Source: Lentzea guizhouensis
GTDB lineage: Bacteria; Actinomycetota; Actinomycetes; Mycobacteriales; Pseudonocardiaceae
DNA length: 64,000 nucleotides
Reading direction: 5' to 3'
Assembly: GCF_001701025.1 (NCBI RefSeq)
Contig: NZ_CP016793.1
Coordinates: 1-64,000, forward strand
The notes beneath the pieces were generated by a model. The model was not told where the DNA came from. It did no database searches and worked only from the letters and a program-made list of their open reading frames with translations. Shown one piece after another: positions 42,596 through 52,769 of the stretch. Each line of letters opens with the position of its first letter. Position 1 is the first letter of the stretch. Position numbers and translations under genes: made by a program.

Positions 42596-44478
42596 CCCTG
42601 TCCCTGAGCACGCTGCGCGAACGCTGGCCGCTGTTCATCGGCGCCGTCATCACGGTCGCGCTGGGCGTCGCACTCGTGCAGGCCGCGCTGCTGGTCATGG
42701 CCGCCACCGCCGACGGCTGGATCCCGCCGGGCGCCACCGAGGAGGAGGCGTTCCAGATCCGCGAGGGCTACGTCGGCGCCGCCACCCTGCTCGGCATGAC
42801 CGTGCCACTGGCGGCGTTCCTCGCGGTCTTCATCGTCGGCTCGACGTTCGCGTTCACCGTCGCCCAGCGCAGCCGCGACCTCGCCCTGCTCCGCGTCCTG
42901 GGCGCCAACCCTCCCCAGGTGCGCCGCCTGCTGCTGTTCGAGGCGTTCTTCCTCGGCACGTTCGGCACCGCGATCGGCGTCGTCATCTCCTTCCCCACCG
43001 TCACAGCGCAATCCGCCGTGCTGACCGCGTTCGGCTTCCTCCCCGACGGCTTCGCCGCGCCGTTCGGCCCGTGGGTGCTCTGGGCCTCGATCCCCATCGG
43101 CGTCGGCGTGGCGGTCCTCGGCGTCCTCTCCGCCTCCCGCCGCGCTTCTCGCGTCCAACCACTCGACGCGTTGCGCGACACCGGCTCCGCCGCCCGCGTC
43201 ATGACCCTCGGCCGCTGGGTCACCGGCCTGCTGAGCGTCGCCATGACCGTCCTGCTCATCCTGCTGGCCCGCTCCGGCGACCTGCTGATCGCCCTGACCA
43301 CGTCGTTGCTGATCTCAATGACCGGCTCCGTCGCCCTCAGCCGCCTGAGCCCACTACTCGTCCCCCTGCTCGGCCGCCTGCTGGTCCTCCCCGGCCTCGG
43401 CGAACTCGCCCGGGCCAACCTCCGCGACGGCGTCCGCCGCAGCGCCTCCACCGCCGCCCCGCTGATCGTCCTGGTGGCCCTGGTCCTCGGCATCGACGGC
43501 TCCCTCGGCTCCCTGGCCCTGCTCACCGGCGTAGAACAGGAACGCTCCGTCCGCGCCGACCTCGTCGTCGACTCCACCGGCGCCCAGTCCACCCGCCTCG
43601 CCGGACTCCCCGGCGTCGCCGTAGCCGCCCCGCAGACCCTCCTCCCGGTGAAGATCGTCGTCCAGAACCTCGTCGACGCCGACGGCCCGGCCGTCACCGA
43701 GGCCTACGACGAACAGGTCTTCGCCATCGACCCCGCGACCTACCTGAGGACTCACGTGACCCAACCCCGCAGCGGCAGCCTCGACCGGCTGACCGGCATG
43801 ACGATCGCCGGCGGCCCCATGGTCGCGGGCGAGCGCCTGATCGGCGAAACGGCCACCATGCACTACAACGACCAATCGACCACCCTCCAGTTCGTCGCCC
43901 GCATGCCCGAAACCCTGGCCCTGGGCGAGGAGTTCCTGGTCTCCCGCGACGCCGTCCCCGCCGACCTGCTTGCCACCTCCCCGACCACCACCTTCGTCCG
44001 ACTCACCCCGGGCACCGACCCGGCCACCGTCCGCTCCGCCATTGCCGCTGCGGGTCTCGGCGACGTCCGCACGGTCTCCGAATGGGCTGGTGCCGCCGCA
44101 AAGGCCCAGCAGTCCGGCAACCTCGCCATCATGGCCGTCCTCATGGGACTGTCCGGTTTGTACGCCGCCATCGCCGCCGTGAACGCCGTCGTGATCGCCG
44201 GCGCGGAACGCCGGGCTGAGTTCGCTGTGTTGCGCCTGTCGGGTCTCACCCGCCGGCAGATCATGACCGTCGCCTTGGTCGAGTCGACCGCGGTCACGGT
44301 GATCGGGCTGCTGCTCGGGGCGGTGGTGGCGGCGGGGGCGTTGGTCGGGGTGGCGGGCGGGACGCAGGGCATCGTCGACGTGCCGTGGGCCCTGTTCGGG
44401 CTGCTCTCGGCGGGCGCGCTGGTGATCACGGCAATCGCTTGCGCGGCAACGACGTGGAAGGTGTCAGCGGCCCGGTGA
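42589..44478 (+). CDS. FtsX-type ABC transporter permease
   Basis: 629-aa permease. Two FtsX-like halves: the first core (VPLAAFLAVFIVGSTFAFTVAQ with RDLALLRVLGANPPQVRRLL) and the second near the C-terminus (VLRLSGLTRRQIMTVALVES), separated by a large extracytoplasmic segment. About eight to ten membrane helices are visible. With the upstream ATPase it forms a mechanotransmission-type exporter for lipids, peptides or antibiotics. GTG at 42589 overlaps the ATPase stop. The 3' end overlaps the convergent TIR gene by 15 bases. Confidence 0.88.
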   Translation: MLTLSLSTLRERWPLFIGAVITVALGVALVQAALLVMAATADGWIPPGATEEEAFQIREGYVGAATLLGMTVPLAAFLAVFIVGSTFAFTVAQRSRDLALLRVLGANPPQVRRLLLFEAFFLGTFGTAIGVVISFPTVTAQSAVLTAFGFLPDGFAAPFGPWVLWASIPIGVGVAVLGVLSASRRASRVQPLDALRDTGSAARVMTLGRWVTGLLSVAMTVLLILLARSGDLLIALTTSLLISMTGSVALSRLSPLLVPLLGRLLVLPGLGELARANLRDGVRRSASTAAPLIVLVALVLGIDGSLGSLALLTGVEQERSVRADLVVDSTGAQSTRLAGLPGVAVAAPQTLLPVKIVVQNLVDADGPAVTEAYDEQVFAIDPATYLRTHVTQPRSGSLDRLTGMTIAGGPMVAGERLIGETATMHYNDQSTTLQFVARMPETLALGEEFLVSRDAVPADLLATSPTTTFVRLTPGTDPATVRSAIAAAGLGDVRTVSEWAGAAAKAQQSGNLAIMAVLMGLSGLYAAIAAVNAVVIAGAERRAEFAVLRLSGLTRRQIMTVALVESTAVTVIGLLLGAVVAAGALVGVAGGTQGIVDVPWALFGLLSAGALVITAIACAATTWKVSAAR

Positions 44479-47400
44479 CCGGCAGGTTTCCCGATAGCCC
44501 GGGCCGACGTGGTGCTCCCACTCCTCTCGGGTGAGTCCCCGCCCGGCTCGCTCACACGCGCGTTCCACCGGGTGTTCGCGAGCGTCGACCGGTCCGCTCA
44601 GGTCCCACAACACCACACCGTCTCCGTCCTTCGACGCCACCGTGCGTCCGTCCACGCTGAGCGCGGCCGCACCCTCGGACGGCAGCTGAGGACCGATCCG
44701 GCGGGGGTGGTCAGGTGCACTGACGTTCCACAGAATGGCGGCGCGATCGCTGTCCACCGTGAGCAGCGTCTGCCGATCGGCGCTGAAGGCCATCTTCGAC
44801 ACGAGGCTTTCGTGCCCGGTCAGCGGCTGTCCGAGGCGCAGCGGCCGGGTGGGATCGCGGAGATCCCAGAGGACCACGGTGATGTCGGTGCTCGAGACGG
44901 CCAGCACGTCGCCTGCGAACGCGGACTCCACCGCGTAACCGTCGCGTTCGTCCAGCTGCGTCGTGATGGCACGGAGGTTCCGGGGATCCCTGACATCCCA
45001 CAACCACCTCCCCGGACCGGGACCACCGTATGCGAGCAGGGTTCCGTCACCGCCGAACGCGGCCGAGTTCGGCAACAGCGGCATGTCCACCGGCACCGCG
45101 GTACGTCTTCTGCTGACCATGTCCCACAAGAAGACCTGCCCGCCGGAGCCGCAGACGAGGAGCTGCCCGCCGGCCGGCAGGAACGCGAGGTCGAGCACCC
45201 GGCCCGCGCGTTCGCTGATCGGCTGGTCGATGCGGACGGGTGCGGCTGGATCGCTGACGTCCCACAACTTCACGGCACCGTCGTGCGAGCCGGTCGCGAG
45301 CAGGCGACCGTCAGCGCTGAACGCCAGCGCGGACAGTTCCTCGCGATGTCCCGGTGCGAACCGGTGGATCCTCCTCGGCCTGGCGTGATCGCGGGTGTCC
45401 CAGAAGGTGATCTGGCCGTCATCGCCGGTCGAGACGAGCACCCGGCCGTCCGGGCGGAACTCCAAGCGCTCCACCTCACCGACGTGCCCGGTCAGCGGTT
45501 CGCCGGACTGGACGGCCCCCGCGGGGTTGCGCACGTGCCAGAGCATCACCACGCGGTCGTGGCCACCGGTCACCAGGTATCCGCCGTCCGGGTGGAAGGC
45601 CACCGCCTCGACGCCGCGCGCGTGTCCGTGGAACGACGGCAGTGCGAGCGGCTCGGCCGGGCGTCGGACGTCCCAGCGCACCACTGACCGGTCCTGACCG
45701 ACTGCTACCAGCATCGCGCCGTCCGGGCTGAACACGACGTCGTGCAGGAAACCGCCGGCGCTCGCGGGCGGTGCGGCGATGCGGGAAAGCCTCGTCCGGT
45801 CGGTGACGTCCCACAGGACCGCCGGAGTCCTCCCCGCCCCCACACCGGCCAGCGTGCGCCCATCAGGGCTGAAGGCCACGGACTGCCACCGCGCATCGGG
45901 TTCGCGAGGTAGCGCGGCGAGCGCGAATGCCCTGGCCGGGTCGGACGTGTCCCACAGCGCGACGCTCCCGTCCATGGCGGCGCTGGCGAGCGTGCGTCCG
46001 TCGGGGTGGAACGCCAACCCCAGCACCATCAGTTCGTGACTGGAAAGTCTGCTGATCTCACGCGGTTCCGCAGGCACGGTGATGTCCCACAACTGCACGC
46101 CCCCGGGGGGCAGGCCCACTTCGGGCCTGTCACTCGAAGCACCGCCTCCGGTGGCGAGCGTGCGGCCGTCCGGGCTGATGGCGACCGATGTCAACGCTGG
46201 TCTGTCACGATCAGGCGACTGCCAGATCCGCGTGGCGCGAGCGGGGTCCTCGACATCCCACAGGATCACCCCACCGGCCCCGTCCACCGTCACGAGCAAC
46301 GGTGCCACCGGGCTGAACGCCAGATCGGTGACCGTGAACCGGTGCCCGGTCAACCGTTTCAGCTCCCGCGGCTTCAACGGGTCCGCGAGGTCTGACAGGA
46401 TCACGGCTCTGTCGGCACCCGCGGTGGCCAGGGTGCGCTTGTCCCGAGCGAACCCCACCGCCGTGACCTCCCCGGTGTGCCCGGTGATGGTGCCGCCGTA
46501 GTGGGTGCTGGTCAGCGACTCGGTCAGGCTGTTCTTGGTGTCGAGTCCGGGGTTCAGCTCAATCGCCGCCACCCCGAGCATGAGCGCGAGCTGCGGGTCG
46601 TCGCGCAGGCCGGCCTCCGCCCGCGACACCAATGCACGCGAGGCAGCAATCCGTTGCTGGTGCTCGGCCTCCCGCTGCTGCACAACCGCCATCCCCGCCG
46701 CCACCGACGCGACAACGAGCAACGCCGACAGCACCGTCGTGAGCCATCCACGCCTCATCCGATCCCGACGCACCCCCGCGAGCAGAAACGCCCGACTGGT
46801 CTCACCGAGCTCCACCCGGCTCGTCCTGATCCCCCCACCACCCCGCCGGAACACCGGTGGAACGTCCGCCGCCACATCCGCCACCGCCGCCGCCAACTGG
46901 TTGCGCTCCCACAACCGGTTCACCGCCCGACCCGACGTCTCCCAAGACGCCGCAGCACGATCGATCGCCCCACGCGCCCGCAGTGCGGTCGCCTCGGCGG
47001 TGATCGCGGAAGCCATGGGTTGCCAAGCAGTCAGGAACGCCTCGTGCGCAACCGTGAGCGCCCCGTCGTCGTCCGTCGTGAGCAACCGGTGCGCGATGAA
47101 CACGTCCATCTCTGCCGCAACCGAATCCGGCAACACCGACCGGACAACCCGCCCACGCACAGGCTGGTCATGATCATCAACGGTCACCAGCTCCAGCAAG
47201 CCGGTGATGACCTCGTCAGGAGTACGGCCGGTGACCCCGACCGCCTCGCGAAGAGCGGCGTCCGCCTGCTTCACCAAGGCGCCGCGCACCCCACCAAGTT
47301 CGTCGTAGCGAGCCGGTGAAAGCTCCGAACCACGACGATCGGCAGCCAACTGGGCCAAGGTGAAAGCGAGCAGCGGAAGCGCAGACCCGTCATCGGTATC

Positions 47401-48492
47401 GGCGACCAACCGCTGCAGAAGCTCCTCGGACACGCTGATCCCGGCCAACCGAGCCGGACCTTCGACCACCGACCGGAGCTGCGCCTGCCCCAGGGGCTTC
47501 ACCGCGAAGGTGGGACCGGCGAGCGGCCGGAGGTCGGCATCGGCCAGCAGACGGTCGACGAACTCCGATCGGACCGTGGCAACGAGTTGAACCGGCGCCG
47601 CACTCAAATCGATGAGCGTGTGAGCGAATGACCGTTTCCGATCATCCGGCGTCTGCGTGAGCAGCTCTTCCAGCTGATCGATCACAACGAGCAACCGCTC
47701 ACAACGCCCACCAGCGCCGATCAGCAACTCCTCGACCAGGTCGCCGGCACACCCCGCCCGCACGTCGGCGACGGTCCAACCAAGCCCCCGCCGCCGTCCG
47801 GCCGAAACAAGCTCCCGCACCAACGCCGACGAAGGATCCGTGCCGGGTGTGAACGGCGGCAACGTCAACCAGCCAGGTTCCCCGGCGATGACCGGCACCA
47901 ACCCCGCCCGCACCAACGACGACTTGCCAGACCCGGACGGACCGATCACGAGCAGGCACCCGTCGGCCACGGGCGAACGCACCGCGCGAGCAAGATCGGC
48001 CGTCTCCACCGCCCGCCCGAAGAACACACCCCGCAACCCCGCATCGAACGCACGCAACCCGGGATACGGCGACTCCCGGTGCGACCAGTTCGTGGTCGAT
48101 TGATCGGTTCGGCGGACAGCTTCGATCAAACGCTCACGAGCGAGCGAATGATCGCTGGTCAGGTCGGCGTACTGCACCGGAAAGCGGAGCAACGGGTGCT
48201 CGGCGTCGCGCTCCGACAGCACGGGCACGACCACGCTGCCCAGCCACCGCGCGAACAGGGCCTCGGTGCTGCACCACACCGACCGCGCGTAGGCGGCGGT
48301 GATCAGGCAGACGACGACGTCGGCCCAGCGCAGGCGGTCGCGGAGCTGGCGTTCCCAGTCCTCGCCGACGGTCAGGCCGCGGCTCGGGTCCTGGTCGACG
48401 AACGCCTGGTGACCGTCGGCGGTGAGCCAGGAGGCCACTTCCAGGGCGCGGGCGAGGTTCTGACTCGCATAGCTGATGAACACCCGTGCCAT
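44464..48492 (-). CDS. TIR - STAND NTPase - WD40 repeat protein
   Basis: 1342-aa single-chain protein. TIR domain (1-130): RVFISYASQNLARALEVA and ARSVWCSTEALFARW, where Glu77 matches the catalytic glutamate of NAD-cleaving TIRs. STAND NTPase (145-500): GLRAFDAGLRGVFFGR, Walker A GPSGSGKS (184-191), Walker B LLVVIDQLEE (267-276). A membrane helix lies at 583-604. About fourteen WD40 blades follow (recurring SPDGRTLA and LWDV units). Proteins of this layout are signalling or conflict proteins: the repeats recognise a ligand, the NTPase oligomerises and the TIR acts as effector. That role is inferred from architecture; the helix between switch and sensor is an extra. ATG at 48492. Confidence 0.88.
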   Translation of the reverse strand: MARVFISYASQNLARALEVASWLTADGHQAFVDQDPSRGLTVGEDWERQLRDRLRWADVVVCLITAAYARSVWCSTEALFARWLGSVVVPVLSERDAEHPLLRFPVQYADLTSDHSLARERLIEAVRRTDQSTTNWSHRESPYPGLRAFDAGLRGVFFGRAVETADLARAVRSPVADGCLLVIGPSGSGKSSLVRAGLVPVIAGEPGWLTLPPFTPGTDPSSALVRELVSAGRRRGLGWTVADVRAGCAGDLVEELLIGAGGRCERLLVVIDQLEELLTQTPDDRKRSFAHTLIDLSAAPVQLVATVRSEFVDRLLADADLRPLAGPTFAVKPLGQAQLRSVVEGPARLAGISVSEELLQRLVADTDDGSALPLLAFTLAQLAADRRGSELSPARYDELGGVRGALVKQADAALREAVGVTGRTPDEVITGLLELVTVDDHDQPVRGRVVRSVLPDSVAAEMDVFIAHRLLTTDDDGALTVAHEAFLTAWQPMASAITAEATALRARGAIDRAAASWETSGRAVNRLWERNQLAAAVADVAADVPPVFRRGGGGIRTSRVELGETSRAFLLAGVRRDRMRRGWLTTVLSALLVVASVAAGMAVVQQREAEHQQRIAASRALVSRAEAGLRDDPQLALMLGVAAIELNPGLDTKNSLTESLTSTHYGGTITGHTGEVTAVGFARDKRTLATAGADRAVILSDLADPLKPRELKRLTGHRFTVTDLAFSPVAPLLVTVDGAGGVILWDVEDPARATRIWQSPDRDRPALTSVAISPDGRTLATGGGASSDRPEVGLPPGGVQLWDITVPAEPREISRLSSHELMVLGLAFHPDGRTLASAAMDGSVALWDTSDPARAFALAALPREPDARWQSVAFSPDGRTLAGVGAGRTPAVLWDVTDRTRLSRIAAPPASAGGFLHDVVFSPDGAMLVAVGQDRSVVRWDVRRPAEPLALPSFHGHARGVEAVAFHPDGGYLVTGGHDRVVMLWHVRNPAGAVQSGEPLTGHVGEVERLEFRPDGRVLVSTGDDGQITFWDTRDHARPRRIHRFAPGHREELSALAFSADGRLLATGSHDGAVKLWDVSDPAAPVRIDQPISERAGRVLDLAFLPAGGQLLVCGSGGQVFLWDMVSRRRTAVPVDMPLLPNSAAFGGDGTLLAYGGPGPGRWLWDVRDPRNLRAITTQLDERDGYAVESAFAGDVLAVSSTDITVVLWDLRDPTRPLRLGQPLTGHESLVSKMAFSADRQTLLTVDSDRAAILWNVSAPDHPRRIGPQLPSEGAAALSVDGRTVASKDGDGVVLWDLSGPVDAREHPVERACERAGRGLTREEWEHHVGPGYRETCRSPGR

Positions 48493-48553
48493 GGGTAGAA
48501 GATCGTACGCGCACAAACCATCCCAGTACTCACGCAACGACCCACCCGATCGC

Positions 48554-49915
48554 GTGAACGAGCCCTTACCCTGGGCGTCGTTCGTCGGGGCGAAGGAGGC
48601 GACCATCAAAACGGTCATCCGCTGGGGCTTGAACCACGGCGTGCCGAGGGTGGCGTTGCGCCTGGCCGCGCGCAAAGGCGACCTGCAGGGCCGCATCACC
48701 GTCGAAGCGAGCAACGGCAACGACCTCACGGGGTTGTTCGACGAGATCAGAGCACACGGCCCGTTGGCGCCCACCGGCATCGGACACGTCACGACCCGTC
48801 ATGCCGCAGTGCGCGAGGTGCTCGGCAGCGACGCCTTCCACGCCACCCGGCCACGCTACGGCGACGGGGTGCTCGGCAAGATCGCGGACTGGGCTTCCAC
48901 CGACGTGCTGCACCCGGTGCAGCCGCCGTCGTTGCTGGTCACCGAGCCGCCTGACCACACGCGCTACCGCAAGCTGGTCACGCGCGTGTTCACCGTGCGT
49001 GCGGTCGAGCAGCTCCGGCACCGCACGCAGGAGATCGCGGAGCAGCTCCTCGACGGCCTCGACCCGCGCGACCCGGTCGACCTGATCGAGACCTACTGCG
49101 GGCTGCTTCCGGTGACCGTCATCAGCGAGATCCTCGGCGTCCCGCAGGAGGACCGCGCCAAGGTGCTCGCGTTCGGCGCCGCCGCGGCACCGAGCCTCGA
49201 CCTCGGCCTGTCGTGGCGGGTGTTCAGATCGGTCGAGACCACGCTGACCTCGTTCGACGCCTGGCTCAGCCACCACATCGACACCCTGCGCGCCAACCCC
49301 GGCAACAACCTCCTCAGCCAGCTGATCAGCGCCCGCGACGAGGGCATCGGGCTGACCGAGCGCGAGCTCAAGAGCACCGCGGGCCTGGTGCTGGCGGCCG
49401 GCTTCGAGACGACGGTCAACCTGCTCGGCAACGGCATCTCCTTGCTGGCAAGGAATCCTGACCAGTTGGAGGTGTTGCGCGCACGGCCGGAGCTGTGGGC
49501 CAACACGGTCGACGAGGTCCTGCGCTACGACCCGCCGGTGCTGCTGACGGGCCGGATGTGCATGCGGGACACCGAGATCCTCGGCGTGCCGGTACGCCGA
49601 GGCCAGCTGGTGGCGACCGTGTTGGCCGGTGCCAACCGCGATCCGGAGGTGTTCGCTGACCCGCACAGGTTCGACGTGGCCCGGGACAACGCCCGCGACC
49701 ACGTGTCGTTCGGCGCGGGCCGGCACTACTGCCTGGGTGCGGCGCTCGCGCGGATGGAGGGCGAGATCGGGTTGCGGGCGATGTTCCGGCGCTTCCCCGA
49801 CCTGCGGCTGGAGCAGGGTGCGGGGCGGCGGCCGACGAGGATCCTGCGCGGGTTCGAGCGGTTGCCGGTCAGCCTGACGGCGTCAGGAGACCAGCGAGAG
49901 GCCAGGACGCGCTGA
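48554..49915 (+). CDS. Cytochrome P450
   Basis: About 453-aa soluble bacterial P450. Family motifs: I-helix LVLAAGFETTVNLLGNG, ExxR in VDEVLRYDPPV (Glu/Arg set), MRDTEILGVPVRRGQ, and the heme-thiolate loop FGAGRHYCLGAALAR. It inserts oxygen into an unknown substrate and needs an external ferredoxin/reductase, none of which is adjacent. Start: GTG 48554 is used, but the best Shine-Dalgarno (AAGGAGG) sits just before an in-frame ATC at 48605, where homologous N-termini (TIKTVIRWGLNHG) would begin. It is divergent from the TIR gene and convergent with a flavin monooxygenase (32-base overlap). Confidence 0.9.
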   Translation: MNEPLPWASFVGAKEATIKTVIRWGLNHGVPRVALRLAARKGDLQGRITVEASNGNDLTGLFDEIRAHGPLAPTGIGHVTTRHAAVREVLGSDAFHATRPRYGDGVLGKIADWASTDVLHPVQPPSLLVTEPPDHTRYRKLVTRVFTVRAVEQLRHRTQEIAEQLLDGLDPRDPVDLIETYCGLLPVTVISEILGVPQEDRAKVLAFGAAAAPSLDLGLSWRVFRSVETTLTSFDAWLSHHIDTLRANPGNNLLSQLISARDEGIGLTERELKSTAGLVLAAGFETTVNLLGNGISLLARNPDQLEVLRARPELWANTVDEVLRYDPPVLLTGRMCMRDTEILGVPVRRGQLVATVLAGANRDPEVFADPHRFDVARDNARDHVSFGAGRHYCLGAALARMEGEIGLRAMFRRFPDLRLEQGAGRRPTRILRGFERLPVSLTASGDQREARTR

Positions 49916-51466
49916 CACCGGAGCTTCCGAAGGAGCGGCGGTCGGGACGACGACCTCGTCGCCGCCGATCTCGCGGGTGATCCACGCCCCCGACTCGACC
50001 ATGACCTTCAGCGTGCGCACGTCGAGCGCCTGGATCCGGCCCAGGTACCACTCGTCGGTCGCCAGCGGGCCCATGCGGTCGCCCATGCGCGCCTTGATGT
50101 CCTTGACGCGCTGGAACATCTCGGCGATCAGCGACTCGCGGTCGAACGGGCCCACCAGGCCGTCGCGGATGCGGTCCTCGATGCCGCGCGGCATGCCGTC
50201 GGCGTCGGGCATCAGCATGGTGGTCCAGGCGCGGGACTTCTCGCGGTACTGCAACTGCTGCATGATGCCCTCGTGCTGGGCGAAGTCGGCGGCGCGGAAG
50301 CCGCGGCCCTTCCAGCGCTGCAACAGGTTCACGGCGAGCGACTGCGCGCTCTTCAGGCCCGTGTTGAGGCCTCGGCCGGGCCAGAAGTGCAGGGAGTTGG
50401 CGGCGTCGCCGAGCAGGAAGCCGTAGGTGGAGGGCGACAGCTGGGCGGTGAACTTCGACATCTGCTGCATGCCCAGGGTGAACGACGTGATGCCCACGAC
50501 GTCCGCCACTCCGACGCCGAAGAACCGCAGGCCGTCGAGGATCCGGGGCCACAGGTAGGAGAGCTTGTCGACGGACGGCTTGAACACCGAGCGGTGCCGG
50601 TCGCACACGAAGCGGGTGCCCTCGGGGCGCATGGTGCAGCCGAACTTGCCGATGCACCCGATAGGACCGTTGGCGCCCAACGCAACGATCTCCGACGCCT
50701 CCTCCGCGGTGAGGCGCATGTTGATGAAGCCGCCGCCCATCGAGTTGAACAGGAAGCGGTTCTGCGCCACCGTCAACGGCACGGTGTGCTCGTCGGGAAC
50801 CTTCGTCGACACGACACGGATGCCCAGCACGCGCTCGTCCAGCGGCGAACCGTCCAAGGAGAACAATTCGCGGGACGGCGTGCCGAAGTGCAGCTTCAAC
50901 GACTCACGGGTCGCGGAACGGGCGCCGTCGGCGATCGCCAGCACGTGCAGGCCGTCCCACTTCGAGGGAACGGTGTAGGCCTGCGGCAGCAGCTCGACGC
51001 CCTGGTCCTGGGCGAGGTCGAGCAGCGCGTCCTCGATCCAGCGGATCTTGATGTTGCGCGGGCGGCCCTTGGAGGCGGGTGAGTCCGGGCCGAGCGGCCA
51101 CATCTCGGAGAAGCGGCCGTCGACGAACAACCGCTGCTGCACCTCGGCAGGCAGCGCGGCCCACACGTTGCTCTGCAGCGTCACGACCTGCTCGCGGCGG
51201 TTGTTGCCGTCGGCGGCGTTCTTCCACACCACGCGGTCGGCGTGGCGCTTCCACCTGCGGTCGAACACGCGCACCGACACCTGGTCGCCCAGCATCGACT
51301 TCAGCGAGCACGCGAACGCCAGCCCGACCGGACCGCCACCGGCCACGTCGACCCGCATCGGGGCGTTGCGCCGCTGCAGGCGCACGAGCTGTGCGCCCTG
51401 ACGCGGCAGCATCACCGTCGGGCCGACCTGGCCGAGCAGGACCGTCTTCTCGTCGTCGCGTGCCAT
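49883..51466 (-). CDS. FAD-dependent monooxygenase-like protein
   Basis: 527-aa flavoprotein. An unusual N-terminal extension (about 35 residues) precedes the FAD fold RVDVAGGGPVGLAFACSL. The second FAD motif FLLGDAANSLHFWPGRGLNTG and the long helical C-terminus (KDIKARMGDRMGPLATDEWYL) resemble a group of actinobacterial hydroxylase-like proteins found with secondary metabolite genes. The reaction is unknown. ATG at 51466 follows GGGGGAG. It shares 32 bases with the convergent P450 gene; the two may act on one substrate, which is inference. Confidence 0.82.
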   Translation of the reverse strand: MARDDEKTVLLGQVGPTVMLPRQGAQLVRLQRRNAPMRVDVAGGGPVGLAFACSLKSMLGDQVSVRVFDRRWKRHADRVVWKNAADGNNRREQVVTLQSNVWAALPAEVQQRLFVDGRFSEMWPLGPDSPASKGRPRNIKIRWIEDALLDLAQDQGVELLPQAYTVPSKWDGLHVLAIADGARSATRESLKLHFGTPSRELFSLDGSPLDERVLGIRVVSTKVPDEHTVPLTVAQNRFLFNSMGGGFINMRLTAEEASEIVALGANGPIGCIGKFGCTMRPEGTRFVCDRHRSVFKPSVDKLSYLWPRILDGLRFFGVGVADVVGITSFTLGMQQMSKFTAQLSPSTYGFLLGDAANSLHFWPGRGLNTGLKSAQSLAVNLLQRWKGRGFRAADFAQHEGIMQQLQYREKSRAWTTMLMPDADGMPRGIEDRIRDGLVGPFDRESLIAEMFQRVKDIKARMGDRMGPLATDEWYLGRIQALDVRTLKVMVESGAWITREIGGDEVVVPTAAPSEAPVSARPGLSLVS

Positions 51467-51526
51467 CGAACCGCTCCCCCTACTCACCTGTTGACGGCGA
51501 TGACACGTGGTGAGACGGAGAACGGT

Positions 51527-51700
51527 TCAACGAGTTTCGAGGAAGTTTTTCCAGGCGGCCGGAGCGAAGGTCAGGACGGGGCCGTCGAGGTTCTTCGAGT
51601 CACGCACGAAGGCGGCGCTGACCAGCGCAACCTCGACACAGTTGTCGTCCTCCGTCGCACCGCTATAGCTGCTCTTACGCCATGAGCGTTCCTGGGTCAT
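51527..51700 (-). CDS. DUF397 protein
   Basis: 57-aa protein with the DUF397 signature: ERSWRKSSYSGATEDDNCVEVAL, then AAFVRDSKNLDGPVLTFAPAAWKNFL. DUF397 proteins in actinobacteria pair with XRE/DUF5753 regulators in two-gene units, sometimes behaving as antitoxin-like or anti-activator partners. The ATG at 51700 lies inside the upstream XRE gene (26-base overlap), the standard arrangement. Confidence 0.88.
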   Translation of the reverse strand: MTQERSWRKSSYSGATEDDNCVEVALVSAAFVRDSKNLDGPVLTFAPAAWKNFLETR

Positions 51701-52522
51701 CAAGGTCCTCTCGCGGTGGGCTGACGTACTCAGCCAGCTTGCTCCGCGATTGTTCCGCATCCAAGGCAACCTCAGCCAAACGGTCGAACAGCAGCCGGGT
51801 CCTGGCGATCGCAGCCGGATCCTGCACGAACACCTTCGCCAGATCGGTCGACGTGAACGCGACCGGCATCGCCTTCTCGAACTCCCACAGGACGCAGCTC
51901 GACACGACCACTGGCGCGTCCGTGGGCACGACCCGGATCAGGTGCGCGGCGAACAACAGCTTGAGGTACTGCTCCTCCATGATCCGCGCGTCGCCGACCT
52001 GCGTCTGCAGCGCGTGCTCGTGGATGTAGAACAAGCAAGTCGGCCGATCGTGTCGCCGCAAGATCGACTGCCGGTCCATCCGGAACCGCACCACCGTGGG
52101 AATGCGGTCCTCCGCGATGTACCCACCCAGTCGATACAGCCTGTCGGCGTACTCCTCGGTCTGGAACAGACCCGGTATCGCCTGCGGGTCGTAGCTGGTG
52201 ATCGCCACCGCGGTCGACTCCGCCAGGGCCAGCGTGCGCAGGTTGTCCGAGACCTGGACGACGTACTCGTCGAACGCGTTGCGGTAGCGCCGTTTGAACT
52301 CCTCGAAGAAGTCGACGTCCTTCCCGCACATCGTCAGGTACTGCACCAGGTCGATCTCGCTCGCGCGTACTTGCCGTGCTCGATCGTCGAGACCTTGCTG
52401 GGATCCCAGCCGAGCCGCATCGCCAGCGCGGCACCGCTCAGGTTCGTCGAGGTCTCCCGCAACCGGCGCAGCTCGTCGCCCAGGTCGCGGCTGTACGCCG
52501 TGGAAGGTGTGGTCGTGGCCAT
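51675..52522 (-). pseudogene. XRE/DUF5753 helix-turn-helix regulator, frameshifted
   Basis: N-terminal XRE domain in one frame (LGDELRRLRETSTNLSGAAL, RLGWDPSKVSTIEHGKYAR), then an apparent one-base loss near 52370. The DUF5753/Scr1-type C-terminal domain follows in the next frame (ASEIDLVQYLTMCGKDVDFFE, YDPQAIPGLFQTEEYADRLY, FYIHEHALQTQVGD, LWEFEKAMPVAF). The total would be about 282 aa, the family norm. Both halves are otherwise well conserved, so sequencing error is possible. Start ATG 52522. The DUF397 gene overlaps its end. Confidence 0.8.
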
Positions 52523-52769
52523 GTTCTGACGCTAAGCGTTGCTCGAAGAGCACGAGTGGGCTCATTCGGGTGAAAATGATCGAGCGACGATCATCAGGAA
52601 ACCTGCCAGGAATCCGGCAGCCGGTCCACAGCGCGAAGCTCGACCCGACCGCGGCGCAGCCGCAGGTCGACGTCGCCCAGAACAACCTCAACACCGCGTA
52701 TCCCAACGGCACCGGCACAACCGCGTTGTGGCTCGCCCACCAACAGGCCGCGCTGGTGCTCGTCGGGAA

